The notes: generated by a model from the sequence alone, not told the origin. A stretch of 64,000 bases of DNA from Synergistaceae bacterium (GCA_018436725.1 JAHDKT010000067.1:1-64000), one strand, 5' to 3'. Positions 33,714 to 43,028 are shown, counted from the first letter of the stretch. Numbers and translations: made by a program.

Positions 33714-35453
33714 ATGATATCGCTGCATCATCAGAGAGAGCTTGGCAGTTCGATACGCAAACTGATGGAGACCGATCCGGCATTCCGGCCGGTCGCCTAT
33801 CTTTCCATGGAGATCGGCATCAAAGAATCGCTTCCCACTTATTCCGGAGGCTTGGGCATCCTCGCCGGAGACATTCTGAAGAGCGCTGCGGATCTCGGAG
33901 TTCCCGTTGTCGGGCTCACGCTTCTCTATCGCAAGGGGTACTTTCAGCAGGGCTTCAACGAGGACGGCTGGCAGACGGAAAAGCCGGTACTCTGGCAGCC
34001 TGTGCAGGAGCTTACGCTTCTGCCGAACCAGGTCTCGCTGACGCTGCAGAACCGCGAGGTGCACGTTCGCGTGTGGCAGTACGAAATCCTGGGCAATACC
34101 GGACATCCGCTTCCGGTCTATTTCTTGGACACCGATTTCGAAAACAACCACCCCGACGACCGAAAACTCACGTGGCAACTCTACGGAGGGGATCAGCTCT
34201 ACCGACTCTGCCAGGAGATGGTGCTCGGCGTCGGAGGACTCCGCATGCTCCGCGACCTGGGATACAAGAACATCGAGACGTTCCACATGAACGAGGGGCA
34301 CGCAGGGTTTCTCACGCTCGAACTCATGAGGGAGCAGGGGTACTTCGACATCGAAAAGATCCGAGAACAGGTCATCTTCACGACGCACACCCCGGTTCCC
34401 GCCGGGCATGACTTCTTCAGGTTCGACCTTGTGGACAAAGTCATCTCTTCGGAGGCGCTCTCCAATCTCAAACGGATGCTCCCGAATTCCGACGGCGTCT
34501 CGATGACGGAACTCGGCATAAAATTCAGCCGCTACGTCAACGCAGTCTCCAAGAAACATGCCGAGGTCAGCCGAAACATGTTTTCCATGCCGGAGATCGA
34601 CTGGGTCACCAACGGCGTCCATCCGGGCACATGGGTGAGCACGGGCATGCGCCGGCTTTTCAATACGCACATCCCAGGATGGGAGAACGACCCCGGACGA
34701 CTCGTCCAAGCGGTCAAGATTCCTCCCGAGGATATCTGGACCGCACATCAGGCCTCGAAGCTTCGCCTTCTCGCCGGAATTATGGAACAGACGGGGAAAC
34801 AGTTCGAACCGGACGTCCTCACCATAGGCTTCGCCAGGCGCGCCGCGACGTACAAGCGGGCGGATCTTCTCTTTTCGAACATGAAACGTCTTCTCGAAGC
34901 AACTTCCGGCAAGGTCCAACTCGTCTTCGCCGGAAAGGCGCATCCGAAGGACGACGGCGGCAAGTCCGTTCTCCAGCGCCTTCTCAACGCTTCCCAGAAG
35001 GTGGGCGATATGATTCCGATCGTCTTCCTCGAAAACTACGATATGGAGAAGGGCGCGCTTATTACGCAGGGCGTCGATCTCTGGCTGAACACGCCGCTCC
35101 GCCCCCGCGAAGCGTCGGGAACCAGCGGCATGAAGTGCACCCTCAACGGAGTCATGAACTTCTCGGTCCTCGACGGCTGGTGGATCGAGGGATGGATCGA
35201 AGACGTGACCGGATGGTCGATAGGCCCCGATCCCACGGAGTCGGAGATGATCCACTACGACGAATCGCTGGACGCGAACGACCTCTACGACAAGCTTGAA
35301 AAGAAGATCGTCCCCACGTATTACAATAACCGCGAGAAGTGGATCTGGATGATGCAGCGGACAATCGCCCTGAACGGGAGCTATTTCAACACGCATCGCG
35401 TTGTGCGGGAGTACTGCGAAAAGGCCTACAACATCAGCTTCAGAGGGATGTGA
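33714..35453 (+). CDS. glgP: alpha-glucan (glycogen) phosphorylase, short form
   Basis: The enzyme splits alpha-1,4-glucans with phosphate to glucose-1-phosphate. The 579-residue length marks the short, minimal class without the N-terminal regulatory part. It shows YLSMEIGIKESLPTYSGGLG, GGDQLYRLCQEMVLGVGG, HMNEGHAGFLTLE, FTTHTPVPAGHDFF, FARRAATYKRADLLF and RPREASGTSGMKCTLNGVMN, the last carrying the PLP-binding Lys. A GGAGGAG site precedes the ATG. It is 6 bases from glgA. Confidence 0.94.
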   Translation: MISLHHQRELGSSIRKLMETDPAFRPVAYLSMEIGIKESLPTYSGGLGILAGDILKSAADLGVPVVGLTLLYRKGYFQQGFNEDGWQTEKPVLWQPVQELTLLPNQVSLTLQNREVHVRVWQYEILGNTGHPLPVYFLDTDFENNHPDDRKLTWQLYGGDQLYRLCQEMVLGVGGLRMLRDLGYKNIETFHMNEGHAGFLTLELMREQGYFDIEKIREQVIFTTHTPVPAGHDFFRFDLVDKVISSEALSNLKRMLPNSDGVSMTELGIKFSRYVNAVSKKHAEVSRNMFSMPEIDWVTNGVHPGTWVSTGMRRLFNTHIPGWENDPGRLVQAVKIPPEDIWTAHQASKLRLLAGIMEQTGKQFEPDVLTIGFARRAATYKRADLLFSNMKRLLEATSGKVQLVFAGKAHPKDDGGKSVLQRLLNASQKVGDMIPIVFLENYDMEKGALITQGVDLWLNTPLRPREASGTSGMKCTLNGVMNFSVLDGWWIEGWIEDVTGWSIGPDPTESEMIHYDESLDANDLYDKLEKKIVPTYYNNREKWIWMMQRTIALNGSYFNTHRVVREYCEKAYNISFRGM

Positions 35454-35459
35454 TGCAGC

Positions 35460-36926
35460 ATGGCGACGGCAGATTCGTCCAAGAGAATCAAGGTTCTTCA
35501 CGTAAGCCCCGAAGCGGTCCCTTTTTGCAAAGTAGGGGGACTTGCCGACGTCGTCGGTTCGCTGCCTCCTTCTCTCAAGAAGAGCGGCGCGGACTGCCGC
35601 CTGCTGCTTCCGGCGTGGGACGGAGTGCTCGATGCCGCACGGGACAAGGGCCTGAAACTCGAACGGATTCCGAGGAGCGTCGACGTCGCCATCGATTGGC
35701 GGGTGTGCAGGGGGACGCTCTGGAAAACATCGGACGGAGAGCTACCCGTGTATTTCCTGGAGTCTCCCTTCTTTCAGGGGAAGAATATCTACCCTCAGCA
35801 ACTTGATCCGGAGTCTGTTCTTCCGTTCGTATTTCTTTCGTTCGCGGCCCTTGAACTTGAAGAAGTCTCCGAATGGAATCCCGACATACTCCACTGCCAC
35901 GACTGGGGGACCGCTCCGCTGATTATCGCGCTGCTTTGGCACAAGTATTACCGGCTACGGCAATTTGAATATAGAACGGTTTTCACTATCCACAATCTGG
36001 CGCATCAGGGGCATCTGCCGCTGTATTCGCTCAGGGACTGGGGGATAGCCGAGGATGCTTTTACCATGTTCGGTCTTGAATACTACGGCGGCGCCAACCT
36101 GATGAAAGGCGCCGTCGTGGGGGCTTCGGCGGTAACCACGGTGAGCCCGACCTATGCTTGGGAGATTCAGACCGAGGAAGGGGGCGCAGGACTCGGCGGG
36201 CTTCTCAGAAGCCATAGTCACAAGGTTCGGGGCATTCTCAACGGGCTCGACACCGCCTACTGGAATCCACTGACGGACCCCTTGCTCCCTGCGAACTATT
36301 CGCAAAAAGACCTCACCGGGAAAAAGAAATGCAGAAATGCCCTTCTCGAACAGCTTGGATGGAAAGAGGACGGACGGCCGTTGTTCACCTCGGTCGGCAG
36401 AATGGTGGATCAAAAAGGGTTCGACATTCTGCTCCCGGCCATCCCCCGGATGGTTGAATGGGGGTGCAGGCTCTTCCTCGCCGGGAGCGGTCAGCATGAA
36501 TACGAAACAGCCATTCAAGAGGCATCCGGACGATGGCCCGATTCAGTCGCCTCCTTCATAGGATACGACGAGGAGATCGCGCACCAGGCGTACGCAGGCG
36601 GGGATTTTTTTCTGATGCCCTCCAAATTCGAGCCGTGCGGGCTTTCGCAGCTCATCTCTCTGCGCTACGGGACTCTGCCCGTAGCGCGCTCGGTAGGCGG
36701 CCTCGCCGATACGGTCTTCGAATACGGCGCTCCCGGGGGAAACGGGTTTCTCATCTTCGACTATTCTCCGGAGGGTCTTCTTTCGGCGATCGGGAGGGCG
36801 CTCGACGTGTTCTGGAACGACGCGGGCGGATACCGTGCGGCGCAGGTGTCCGGAATGGCGTCCGATTTCTCCTGGGATCGATCCGCTCCCGTCTATCACG
36901 ACCTTTACCGGTCTCTCCTCCCCTGA
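35460..36926 (+). CDS. glgA: glycogen synthase (ADP-glucose type)
   Basis: GlgA extends alpha-1,4-glucan from ADP-glucose (GT5). The 488-residue protein has VLHVSPEAVPFCKVGGLADVVGSLP with the ADP-glucose-binding KVGGL. It also has ILHCHDWGTAPLI, FTIHNLAHQGHLP, VSPTYAWEIQT, GILNGLDTAYWNP, the Lys of VGRMVDQKGFDIL and PSKFEPCGLSQLISLRYG. It starts 6 bases after the glgP stop, so it is coupled to it. The nearest upstream purine-rich site is AGAGGGATG inside glgP. Confidence 0.95.
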   Translation: MATADSSKRIKVLHVSPEAVPFCKVGGLADVVGSLPPSLKKSGADCRLLLPAWDGVLDAARDKGLKLERIPRSVDVAIDWRVCRGTLWKTSDGELPVYFLESPFFQGKNIYPQQLDPESVLPFVFLSFAALELEEVSEWNPDILHCHDWGTAPLIIALLWHKYYRLRQFEYRTVFTIHNLAHQGHLPLYSLRDWGIAEDAFTMFGLEYYGGANLMKGAVVGASAVTTVSPTYAWEIQTEEGGAGLGGLLRSHSHKVRGILNGLDTAYWNPLTDPLLPANYSQKDLTGKKKCRNALLEQLGWKEDGRPLFTSVGRMVDQKGFDILLPAIPRMVEWGCRLFLAGSGQHEYETAIQEASGRWPDSVASFIGYDEEIAHQAYAGGDFFLMPSKFEPCGLSQLISLRYGTLPVARSVGGLADTVFEYGAPGGNGFLIFDYSPEGLLSAIGRALDVFWNDAGGYRAAQVSGMASDFSWDRSAPVYHDLYRSLLP

Positions 36927-36999
36927 ACCGCGCCTCGTCAGCGGGGGACTGCACGCATACACTGAACGAAACCATCTTGGAAAGAAGGGGGGAAACAGC

Positions 37000-38307
37000 A
37001 TGCAGACCGGAAAGTACGGCCGTACACTGGGAATGGTGCTTGCCGGAGGAAAAGGAGAACGCCTCATGCCGCTCACAAAGTACAGGGCCAAACCGGCGGT
37101 GCATTTCGCGGCCAAATATCGTATCGTGGATTTCGCACTTTCCAATCTGGTCAACAGCGGCATCTTCGCAATCTATGTACTGGTACAGTTCAAAAGCCAA
37201 TCCTTGAACGAACATATCGAAAGAGGATGGCAATTCGGCGGAGCCCTTCGCGGACGCGACTTCTTCATCACGCTTGTTCCTGCGCAGATGTGGCGCGGCG
37301 AACACTGGTTTCAGGGAACGGCAGACGCCGTCTATCAGAACCTCCATCTTGTCACGCTCTACGATGCGGACAGAATTTGCATCTTCGCGGCCGATCACAT
37401 CTATAAGATGGATGTGGACCAGATGCTTGAGTACCACATGAACAAACAAGCCGACGCCACTGTTGCGGCGAACGTGGTTCCATCGTCCGAAGCCTCGGCC
37501 TTCGGATGCATTCACGTCGACGATTCGGGGCGCATCATCGACTTCGTCGAAAAACCAGAGCACCCGCCCGAAATACCCGGCAAACCCGGGTTCTCGTACG
37601 TCTCCATGGGCAACTATATTTTCGAGAGGGAGATCCTTGAAGAGTCGCTCATCGAGGATGCGCACCTTCCGACGAGCCACGATTTCGGGCGCGACATCAT
37701 CCCGAAGCTCGTGCAGAAAGCACGGATCTTCGCCTACGACTTCTCGACCAATGTGCTCCCTGGAAGGTCGAAATCATTCTGGAGAGAGGACAAACCCTAC
37801 TGGCGGGATGTGGGGACCATCAAGGCGTACTGGGAGGCGCACATGGACCTGCTCGACCATGACTCGGAGATGACCTTCTACAACCCTCAGTGGCCGATAC
37901 GGACCGTCTCCTACGCAGACCCTCCTTCGTACGTCTGCCCGGTGAAAGGATTCCAGTGCTATGTTCAGAGCACGCTTTCGGCGGAAGGGAGCCGTGTGCT
38001 CGGCTCGGCCGTGGAATCATCCGTCCTCTCCAGAAACTGCGTCATCATGCCTGGTTCGAAGGTCGAACAGTCGATCATCGGCGAAGGGGTCGTGGTCGGA
38101 GAAAACTGCCGTCTCCGCAAGGTCATCATCGACAGCCACAACGTCATCCCGCCGAATACCGAAATCGGCTTCGATCCCGAGCTGGACCGGGAACGCTACG
38201 CCGTCGACCCGAATTCCGGCATCATAACCATCGGGATGCCGAAGATGCAGCTTCGCAAGTCGATCGAGCACCCCAAGGAAGGCTTCGACTGGTCGAGCTT
38301 CAGTTGA
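37000..38307 (+). CDS. glgC: glucose-1-phosphate adenylyltransferase (ADP-glucose pyrophosphorylase)
   Basis: GlgC makes ADP-glucose from glucose-1-phosphate and ATP, the committed step of glycogen synthesis. The 435-residue protein has MVLAGGKGERLMPLTKYRAKPAVHFA, FALSNLVNSGI, WFQGTADAVYQNL, ICIFAADHIYKMD, FVEKPEHPPEIPG, YVSMGNYIF, DFGRDIIP and YWRDVGTIKAYWEAHMDLL, and the left-handed beta-helix C-terminus. The start at 37000 follows GGGGGGAAACAGC. It is the last gene of the glgP-glgA-glgC run and is followed by a strong hairpin. Confidence 0.96.
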   Translation: MQTGKYGRTLGMVLAGGKGERLMPLTKYRAKPAVHFAAKYRIVDFALSNLVNSGIFAIYVLVQFKSQSLNEHIERGWQFGGALRGRDFFITLVPAQMWRGEHWFQGTADAVYQNLHLVTLYDADRICIFAADHIYKMDVDQMLEYHMNKQADATVAANVVPSSEASAFGCIHVDDSGRIIDFVEKPEHPPEIPGKPGFSYVSMGNYIFEREILEESLIEDAHLPTSHDFGRDIIPKLVQKARIFAYDFSTNVLPGRSKSFWREDKPYWRDVGTIKAYWEAHMDLLDHDSEMTFYNPQWPIRTVSYADPPSYVCPVKGFQCYVQSTLSAEGSRVLGSAVESSVLSRNCVIMPGSKVEQSIIGEGVVVGENCRLRKVIIDSHNVIPPNTEIGFDPELDRERYAVDPNSGIITIGMPKMQLRKSIEHPKEGFDWSSFS

Positions 38308-38324
38308 TCCCCGGAACAATACGA

Positions 38325-38354
38325 CGGGCGGAGGCTCGAAAACGCCTCCGCCCG
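38325..38354. terminator. hairpin between convergent glgC and the acyl ligase fusion
   Basis: An 11-bp perfect stem (CGGGCGGAGGC / GCCTCCGCCCG, 8-base loop), extended by flanking CGAC/GTCG, lies between the two convergent stops. There is no T-tract on either side, but position and strength suggest a bidirectional transcription stop. Confidence 0.55.
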
Positions 38355-38391
38355 CCGTCGAATACAGCGCTCTCCTTGGGAAACCTCTCGA

Positions 38392-40893
38392 CTAGATTCC
38401 GGAAGCGGCTCCCTCCAATGCCGGAGGAGACTCCATTCCTCCGGTTATTTTCCTGCGGACCTTCTCGGTGAGTTCCTCGTAGCCGAACGCCTCGGGGTAG
38501 ACCGGAGGAAGGAACTCCACTCCGACGGAATGACCGAACTTCGGAATACGCTTTCCCCGGGGCATGGCCTCGTAGGCACCCTGAAGGACAACCGGCACGA
38601 CCGGAACGTTCAATTCTTTGCTCAGTATGGCGAACGTCTTTTTAAAGGGCTGCACCTTTCCGTCCCTGGTCAGTCCTCCTTCAGGGAAGATAACCAGAGA
38701 GTCGCCGTTTTTCAGCACCCTCGCCAGCCGTTGAAGAGAGAGCTTCAGACTGCGGTTGACGTCGACCAGAATGACGTTGTGCCTGCTGATGAAGTCCCTC
38801 TGCCACCGCCTCCCGAACGTCTGCTCCGAAGCGTAGAAATAGAGCCTGCCGGCCACCGGGACATCGAGAGACGTGCCTATCATGAGTCCGTCGAGATAGC
38901 TTTGATGATTCGAGACCAGGATGAACGGGTGCGGCGGTATATTCTCCAGCCCGACGGCGCTGATGCGGAAAATTCGCCGAAGGAGGAAACGGACCATCTT
39001 TCCGAGCGGGATGTGGGACGACGCACGCCGGGGCAGATTCGTCTCCGCATCCTCGCGAAGAATGGACTTCCACTCCAGCCCCTCCTCCTCGATCTTCACC
39101 TTCGTCCGCTCGACATAGTCCGCGATCGCGCCTACCGTCGGGTGCTGAAGATATTCTTCGTCGCCGATCTTCACTCCGAACGACGAGTGAAGAAAAGCGG
39201 CGAACGCAACCTTGTCGAGCGAGTCCATTCCCATGTCGATCTCCAAATGGGCTCCGGCGAAGACGGTTTTCCCTCCCTGTTCGGACAGAAAGGACTTGAT
39301 TTTCAGATACACCGGCGAATCCGGCTCCGTGCCTCCACACCCCTGAAGATGGGGTTTCGCGATCAGCTCAGGAATCTGGAAACGTCGGATCTTCCCGAGA
39401 CGCGTTTTCGGCAGCTCCTCTTTCACAAGCGTGAACTTCATGATCTTTTTCGTCGACGCGACCCGCTGGTTGTACTCGCCGACCACCTCCCAGCGGAAAT
39501 AGTCATCGAGCGCATGCACTCCCCTCTTGGACAGCTTTTCGAAATCGGGAAAAATGACGGCGTGCAGCATGTCATTGTGCAAACAGACAGCAATCTCTTT
39601 CACTGCGTCGAAACCGGCGAGGATTTTCGCCTCGATCTCCTCGGGGTTGACGTTCTTGCCGTTGGAAAGGACGATAATATCTTTTTTCCGTCCGGTCACA
39701 AAAAGAAAACCGTCTGAATCCACGTGCCCGAGGTCGCCGGTGTGCAGCCAGCCGTCCCGGATCATGGCGGCGGTTTCTTCGGGACGTTTATAGTACCCCT
39801 TCATTACGTGGCGACCCCTGACGGTGATCTCGCCGTCGTCGATACGCACCTCGACCTCCGGGCATACGTACCCGCTTGCGCCGATACGCAGCGTCCCGGG
39901 ATGCGTGAAGGAAATGAGCGGAGCGGTCTCCGTCATTCCGTACCCCGTCAGCATATCGAAGCCGAGGGCCTTGAAATCCTTCGCTACCTCGTCGTCGATA
40001 GCGGCGCCGCCGCAGACAAGAAACCGTATTTTGCCCCCGAACCGCTGGTGCACCTTTCTGAAGAGCAGTCTGGAGAGCGCGGGGGAGTCGATGCGCTTCG
40101 CCAGAGAAAAGAGCGTCCGGGCGACATGATTCTCCTGTATCTTCTCCCGGATCCCCTTCATGAGCATGCTGTAGAAACGAGGAACGGCGACGATCACCGT
40201 GACTCCATGGAGCTGGAGAGTTTCCAGTATATCCCTGGACCCTATCGAGGGAGAAAAAACACAGCACGCGCCTACGAACAGCGGCGCGAGAATCGTTCCT
40301 CCCAGAGGCAGTACATGATGTACCGGCAGCAACACCAGAACCCTCGAATCCGGAGTGAAGATCGGCGCCGCTTCACTAACCGCCTTGACGTTCGCCAAAA
40401 TGTTGCTGAAGGAGATCATGGCCCCCTTCGGGCTTCCTGTTGTTCCGGAGGTATAAATGATAAGGGCGATGTCCTCGTCATCTCGTTCCAAGGGTTGGAA
40501 ACTGTTGCGGACACCCGTTCCGTACTCAGCCCCGCACTCCTCGAAGACGAGAATTCGGGGCACGGAGGAGAGTGAGAGCATCGCCTTCTCGAGTTCGCGG
40601 AGTTTTCTGCGTGAACAGAAGATCAACCCGGGCGAGCAGTCCTCGAGAATATAGGCGACTTCGTCGGCAGGAGACATGTAGTCTATCGGCACGACCGTAC
40701 AGCCGCTCTTCCATCCGGCATACAGGGTATAGACCCACTCGGGCCGGTTCTCCGAGTAAATGGCTACCTTCCCCCGCGTTTCGGGCGTTATGAGTCTCGA
40801 GTACCCGTCGATCGCGCAGAACAGCTCCGAATAGGTCACCGTGCGCTCCTTCGAGAGAAGCGCGATGGAGTCTCCGCATTCCAGGTATTTCAT
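38392..40893 (-). CDS. three-domain fusion: AMP-forming acyl ligase, acyl carrier protein, PlsC acyltransferase
   Basis: The protein (833 residues from the ATG at 40893) joins three lipid activities. Residues about 1-490 are an AMP-binding ligase (ALIIYTSGTTGSPKGAM, GYGMTETAPLIS, DGWLHTGDLGHVDSDGFLF, GRKKDIIVLSNGKNV). A carrier-protein domain follows with the phosphopantetheine Ser in MGMDSLDKVAF. The end is a PlsC-type 1-acyl-glycerophosphate acyltransferase with HxxxxD (VSNHQSYLDG) and IFPEGGLTRDG. It probably activates fatty acids and re-acylates lysophospholipid. The start is uncertain: an in-frame ATG at 41010 has no ribosome site and overlaps a TATAAT, while a strong AAAGGAGG leads into a short ORF whose stop overlaps this ATG. 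Confidence 0.87.
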   Translation of the reverse strand: MKYLECGDSIALLSKERTVTYSELFCAIDGYSRLITPETRGKVAIYSENRPEWVYTLYAGWKSGCTVVPIDYMSPADEVAYILEDCSPGLIFCSRRKLRELEKAMLSLSSVPRILVFEECGAEYGTGVRNSFQPLERDDEDIALIIYTSGTTGSPKGAMISFSNILANVKAVSEAAPIFTPDSRVLVLLPVHHVLPLGGTILAPLFVGACCVFSPSIGSRDILETLQLHGVTVIVAVPRFYSMLMKGIREKIQENHVARTLFSLAKRIDSPALSRLLFRKVHQRFGGKIRFLVCGGAAIDDEVAKDFKALGFDMLTGYGMTETAPLISFTHPGTLRIGASGYVCPEVEVRIDDGEITVRGRHVMKGYYKRPEETAAMIRDGWLHTGDLGHVDSDGFLFVTGRKKDIIVLSNGKNVNPEEIEAKILAGFDAVKEIAVCLHNDMLHAVIFPDFEKLSKRGVHALDDYFRWEVVGEYNQRVASTKKIMKFTLVKEELPKTRLGKIRRFQIPELIAKPHLQGCGGTEPDSPVYLKIKSFLSEQGGKTVFAGAHLEIDMGMDSLDKVAFAAFLHSSFGVKIGDEEYLQHPTVGAIADYVERTKVKIEEEGLEWKSILREDAETNLPRRASSHIPLGKMVRFLLRRIFRISAVGLENIPPHPFILVSNHQSYLDGLMIGTSLDVPVAGRLYFYASEQTFGRRWQRDFISRHNVILVDVNRSLKLSLQRLARVLKNGDSLVIFPEGGLTRDGKVQPFKKTFAILSKELNVPVVPVVLQGAYEAMPRGKRIPKFGHSVGVEFLPPVYPEAFGYEELTEKVRRKITGGMESPPALEGAASGI

Positions 40894-40964
40894 GGCGTTG
40901 TACAGAGAAGGCGGGAAGGTGCGTTCACCCGTCCCGTCTTCATCAGGGATAGAATTCCGCTCAT
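40890..40964 (-). CDS. possible 24-residue leader ORF coupled to the acyl ligase fusion
   Basis: ATG at 40964 lies 11 bases after an AAAGGAGG site, the only good ribosome site in front of the fusion gene. The frame encodes MSGILSLMKTGRVNAPSRLL and four more residues, and its TGA overlaps the ATG of the fusion by 4 bases (ATGA). This looks like translational coupling. The alternative is a one-base frameshift (real or a sequencing error) that split the true N-terminus. No homology is recognised. Confidence 0.4.
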   Translation of the reverse strand: MSGILSLMKTGRVNAPSRLLCTTP

Positions 40965-41124
40965 GAGCAGACCAGCCTCCTTTGTATTCAGCAACGACCT
41001 CGAAAAACATTATATCTTATGTCGGGCCGAGGCGCTTTATTCGTGAAAAATACGAAAACACGAGAGTCTCAGGCATACGCAGCCAGCAGCGCCGTCTCAT
41101 TACGCGATACGTTCCCGTCACATC
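40965..41124. other. divergent intergenic region, left half
   Basis: Apart from the AAAGGAGG site at 40976-40983 and a TATAAT read on the complement at 41009-41014 (likely -10 of the fusion gene, poor -35), I see nothing definable here. A few short repeats of CG-rich triplets have no clear structure. Confidence 0.4.
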
Positions 41125-41153
41125 TTGAAGGCAATCACGAACAGTCTTATACT
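41125..41153 (+). promoter_or_regulatory. promoter of the C69 dipeptidase gene
   Basis: TTGAAG (41125-41130) and TATACT (41148-41153) are spaced by 17 bases. The transcript would have an untranslated leader of about 140 bases before the ATG at 41301. I see no known riboswitch in it. Confidence 0.65.
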
Positions 41154-41300
41154 ACACCCGTCCGCAGAGCGCGAACCCGGCGAGCGGGTCGCCGTTCTCC
41201 GGAAAGGCTCCGAGGAACGTCGCGGAGTCTGCGCTCTATCAAAGAGAGTTTTTCTCTTTGTCTATTCATACACAATCTTTTCTGCCGGGAGAGTGATACC

Positions 41301-43028
41301 ATGAACAAAGTCTCACGGAACAGCGCGCTTATCCTGCTGCTTCTGCTGCTCTTGACGCCGGTATCCGAGGGGTGCACCACCATCATCGTCACAAAGGGAG
41401 CCTCCGCCGACGGTTCGGTTATGGTCTCCCACTCGGACGACAACGACCTTATGGACCAGAGGATCATCTACGTTCCGGCGCGGAAACACGCCCCGGGAGC
41501 CATGAGACCCGTGTACTGCACCGCCGCCGCAATGGGGGAATTTACGCAGTACAACTCGTTTCTCTACCCGAGGATGGTGACGAACGGTCGCGGTCCGGGC
41601 TACGACACGCAGGGGCCGAAATCCGTCCCGCTGGGGTTCATTCCCCAGGCGCCGGAGACGTACGCCTACTTCGACGGCAGCTACGGCATCATGAACGAGC
41701 ATCAACTCATGTTCGGCGAATGCACCGACGGCTCGAAGATTACCCCGGATCCCCAGCCGGGAAACCGCATTCTCTATTCTTCCGAGCTGTCCCGTATCGC
41801 CCTCGAACGCTGCCGCACCGCTCGCGAGGCGATTCTCCTGATCGGTTCGCTTATCGAGGAATACGGACTCTACGGTACCGGAGAGACGCTCCCCGTTGCG
41901 GACACCGAGGAGGGGTGGGTCATCGAGATGGCCCCCTCCCCCGAAGGAAAGGGCGGCCTCTGGGTCGCGAAGAAGGTGCCGGACGGCGAGGTCTTCGTGG
42001 CGGCGAACCAGTTCCGCATCCGCGAAGTAAATCCGGACGATCCCGATATGATGTTCTCGAAAAATCTCCACGAAATAGCGCAAAAACACGGCTGGTGGAA
42101 GCCCGCGGACGGAATGCTCGACTGGCTTCGCACTGTGAGTCTCGGCGAGTACAACCATCCGTACTACTCTCTCCGGAGAGTCTGGCGCGTCCTCTCGCTG
42201 ATCGCTCCCTCGAAGAACTTCTCACCGTGGGTCGAGGACGGCTTTACGAAAGATTACCCGTTCTCCGTCGCTCCGGACAGAAAGCTCGCCGTGCGCGACG
42301 TAATGCGGCTGCACCGCGATCACTACGAAGGAACGGAGTTCGACCTCACCAAAGGAGCGGCGGCCGGGCCGTTCGGCTACCCCGACAGGTTCTACGGCCC
42401 CTACGACGGCTCCGGCGACGTAGGGGATCCGAAGCGCGTACTGGAAGGCGCCTGGGAACGTCCGCTGTCCGTGGCGTACTGCGGCTACGTCTACGTGAAC
42501 CAGGCCAGAGGGTGGCTCCCGGCCCCTATTGGAGGGAGGATGTGGCTCGGTCTGGACAAGCCGTCCGACACTGTCTTCATCCCGTTCCACATCGGGGTCA
42601 ACCGTCTTCCGCAGTCCGTCGAGGTCTGCGATACGACGAAATTCTCCCGCGAGAGCGCGTGGTGGACATTCAACTTCCTCGCGAACTACGCGGGGCTCAA
42701 GTACAGCTACATGCACAAGGAGATCGCCGAGCTGCAGGAACAGCTTGAAAACGGATTCCTTGGGACTCTCGAGATCGTCGAACGGAAGGCCGTCGACCTG
42801 TACAGGACGAATCCTGCCGGGGCGAGGGCATACCTGTCGGACTTCGCGGAACGGAACACTGCGGAGACGCTGAAAAAGTGGTGGGAGCTGGCCGAACATC
42901 TCATCGTGAAGTACAACGACGGGCTGCTGACCGAGGGGGGAAAGGTCGGCCAACCTCTGGGCTACCCGAGAGAGTGGCTGAGCACGACTTCATGGCCGGA
43001 CGGCCCGACGAGCTACCGGAAACGGTAA
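41301..43028 (+). CDS. secreted C69-family dipeptidase
   Basis: The 575-residue protein is an N-terminal-nucleophile hydrolase related to Lactobacillus PepD. A strong signal peptide (residues 1-23, with eight Leu in a row) ends at SEG just before CTTIIVTKGASADGSVMVSHSDDND, so cleavage would expose the catalytic Cys. Family blocks LMFGECTD, VADTEEGWVIEMA, GEVFVAANQFRIREVN and SREsAWWTFNFLANYAG follow. It would release amino acids from dipeptides in the periplasm, fitting amino-acid fermentation. ATG at 41301 follows GGGAGAG; the open frame further left is not coding. Confidence 0.9.
   Translation: MNKVSRNSALILLLLLLLTPVSEGCTTIIVTKGASADGSVMVSHSDDNDLMDQRIIYVPARKHAPGAMRPVYCTAAAMGEFTQYNSFLYPRMVTNGRGPGYDTQGPKSVPLGFIPQAPETYAYFDGSYGIMNEHQLMFGECTDGSKITPDPQPGNRILYSSELSRIALERCRTAREAILLIGSLIEEYGLYGTGETLPVADTEEGWVIEMAPSPEGKGGLWVAKKVPDGEVFVAANQFRIREVNPDDPDMMFSKNLHEIAQKHGWWKPADGMLDWLRTVSLGEYNHPYYSLRRVWRVLSLIAPSKNFSPWVEDGFTKDYPFSVAPDRKLAVRDVMRLHRDHYEGTEFDLTKGAAAGPFGYPDRFYGPYDGSGDVGDPKRVLEGAWERPLSVAYCGYVYVNQARGWLPAPIGGRMWLGLDKPSDTVFIPFHIGVNRLPQSVEVCDTTKFSRESAWWTFNFLANYAGLKYSYMHKEIAELQEQLENGFLGTLEIVERKAVDLYRTNPAGARAYLSDFAERNTAETLKKWWELAEHLIVKYNDGLLTEGGKVGQPLGYPREWLSTTSWPDGPTSYRKR

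Noticed and set aside
41301-41372. Lipoprotein signal (lipobox) on the C69 dipeptidase
   Set aside because: The Cys after the signal is the family's catalytic nucleophile and the preceding residues (SEG) are a poor lipobox.
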